The translations under genes and the position numbers were made by a program. This document shows, piece after piece, positions 63,082 through 64,000 of a DNA stretch of 64,000 bases (its first letter is position 1; every line of letters starts with the position of its first letter). The notes under the pieces are model-generated. The model worked only from the letters and a program-made list of their open reading frames with translations, had not been told where the DNA came from and did not search any database. The stretch spans positions 83,791 to 147,790 of the forward strand of contig NZ_FUXI01000003.1 in the NCBI RefSeq assembly GCF_900167335.1, given 5' to 3'. The DNA comes from Pilibacter termitis (GTDB taxonomy: Bacteria; Bacillota; Bacilli; Lactobacillales; Streptococcaceae).

Positions 63082-63840
63082 ATGGCACAAAAAAGAGGTT
63101 ATCGTGCAGTGAGTTATACAGAATACTCTCGTTTAAGAAATTATAGTGAAAGAATTTATGATGTTGCAAAATTTTTTCAAGATAATTTTTTTAATAAGCG
63201 TATTTTTATAGCAACAGCCGATAGAAAAATAGAGTTGTTCGTGAAGAAAGAGAATATTCTTCATCTTTTAGGGATAGATTATCGACTTGGCACGCAACAA
63301 TTTTGGCGAGACATTAAACGACACGAGCTTCAGTTGAATAGTATTAGACTAAAAGATGATGGAACAACATTTAAAAAGTTAGGGGCTTTGCAGCATTTAC
63401 CCAGACTTTTTCAAGGTGTTTCTGAATTGACAGAGGGGAAAAATTTTAAATATTTGAAGTTTGATTCAAGTATTAGAACACCTGAAGAAGATTTGGCATT
63501 AGCCTTTGTTTTTGATGAACATAGACAAAGTTATGTGCCGAACTCTACACTAAATTTGAAATTTATTGAGATTCCCAAAGGACAACCAATTTTAGCAGTT
63601 TACACAATCGACCGAGCGACCAAGGAACTCAATACACTAAAATTAAACCCAGAATATTCTTTGGAATATTCTCCTAATGAAGTGGTTTTAAAGAAAAAAG
63701 AAAGCATAACAAAAGAGCCTAGCAACTTAAAGGAGAGAATTGCACAAGCAAAACAGGCAGCTCTCAAACACAATGAAACAATTCAACAAGAAAAATTAGG
63801 TTTGTACCAACAACAAGAAACCCGAGATTTAGAGCGATAA
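63082..63840 (+). CDS. Probable PBECR4-type nuclease domain protein
   Basis: The 252-residue protein has a strand-rich domain (about 25-170). The block FNKRIFIATADRKIELFVKKENILHLLGIDY fits the phage-type barnase-EndoU-colicin-RelE (PBECR4) pattern, in which a K-x-x-N-x-L-H-L-x-G motif recurs. The last 40 residues form a charged tail with SNLKERIAQAKQ, like other conjugation cargo. AGGAG precedes the ATG. It follows the three-module RNA and may share its transcript. The nuclease call is from motif memory, so it is moderate. Confidence 0.6.
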   Translation: MAQKRGYRAVSYTEYSRLRNYSERIYDVAKFFQDNFFNKRIFIATADRKIELFVKKENILHLLGIDYRLGTQQFWRDIKRHELQLNSIRLKDDGTTFKKLGALQHLPRLFQGVSELTEGKNFKYLKFDSSIRTPEEDLALAFVFDEHRQSYVPNSTLNLKFIEIPKGQPILAVYTIDRATKELNTLKLNPEYSLEYSPNEVVLKKKESITKEPSNLKERIAQAKQAALKHNETIQQEKLGLYQQQETRDLER

Positions 63841-63865
63841 AACTTAAAAAACGCAATTCAATCAT

Positions 63866-63907
63866 ATAAAAACTCCACTCAAGGACGTAAGTCCGAGTGG
63901 AGTTTTT
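63866..63907 (+). terminator. Terminator after the PBECR4-like gene
   Basis: AAAAACTCCACTC and GAGTGGAGTTTTT pair around an inner GGAC/GTCC hairpin; T-run present. Confidence 0.88.
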
Positions 63908-64000
63908 ATATAACTGATTATATAACTGATTATATAACTGATTATATAACTGATTATATAACTGATTATATAACTGATTATATAACTGATTATATAACTG
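63907..64000 (+). repeat. 12-bp direct-repeat array (TGATTATATAAC), continues beyond the window
   Basis: At least seven exact copies of TGATTATATAAC run to the last base. The unit contains the near-palindrome TTATATAA. Iterons of this kind mark plasmid replication, partition or transfer sites, but no adjacent Rep or Par gene is visible. Confidence 0.9.

Overview
The window reads as low-GC Lactobacillales DNA, most likely Enterococcaceae. Supporting signs are the AGGAGG ribosome sites, a DUF3042 gene, the yqeG-yqeH-yhbY-nadD-yqeK-rsfS cluster, and a conjugation module that matches the enterococcal pCF10 prg/pcf region almost gene for gene. All assignments come from reading motifs and gene order; no database search was run. 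No rRNA, tRNA or CRISPR array was seen.

Region 1 (1-22.1 kb) is a conjugative element. It has an SSB-like PrgE, small PrgF/H/I-type membrane proteins, a VirB4 ATPase (PrgJ), a lysozyme-CHAP wall hydrolase (PrgK), PrgL/M, PcfB, the VirD4 coupling protein (PcfC), an ArdC/metallopeptidase protein, PcfE-like and PcfF proteins, and the PcfG relaxase. A hairpin-rich candidate oriT lies just before pcfF. Cargo comprises two Fic genes behind a duplicated upstream segment, a phosphoesterase and an AbiEi/AbiEii pair. Several cargo proteins end in a similar short tail, so they may be substrates of the transfer machine. An ISLre2-type transposase gene (22.2-23.5 kb) sits at the border.

Region 2 (23.9-53.4 kb) is ordinary chromosome: rpsD, yidD and DUF3042. 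It continues with a complete N-acetylgalactosamine-type pathway: RpiR regulator, mannose-family PTS with an embedded yajC, AgaS, NagA, tagatose-6-P kinase and tagatose-bisphosphate aldolase. Next come the yqeG-to-rsfS housekeeping cluster, a DedA protein, a GalT-like protein without its catalytic core, and a GntR/membrane-protein pair. The region ends with a full L-ascorbate operon (ulaG-C-A-B-D-E-F) beside a DeoR regulator, and a transaldolase-family gene. Two families of palindromic repeats fill the gaps between these genes.

Region 3 (53.4-64 kb) is accessory again: a toxin-tail remnant with an immunity-like gene, a tandem structured RNA before a surface-protein gene, HicAB, and a truncated thioester adhesin joined to a relaxase gene with an internal stop. 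After these come an XRE/ImmA protein with its partner and a highly structured RNA just upstream of a probable PBECR4-type nuclease gene. The window ends inside a 12-bp direct-repeat array.

The strongest novelty candidates are the three-module RNA at 62.88-63.06 kb with its nuclease gene, the tandem pseudoknot RNA at 54.0-54.28 kb, and the shared C-terminal tails on conjugation cargo.
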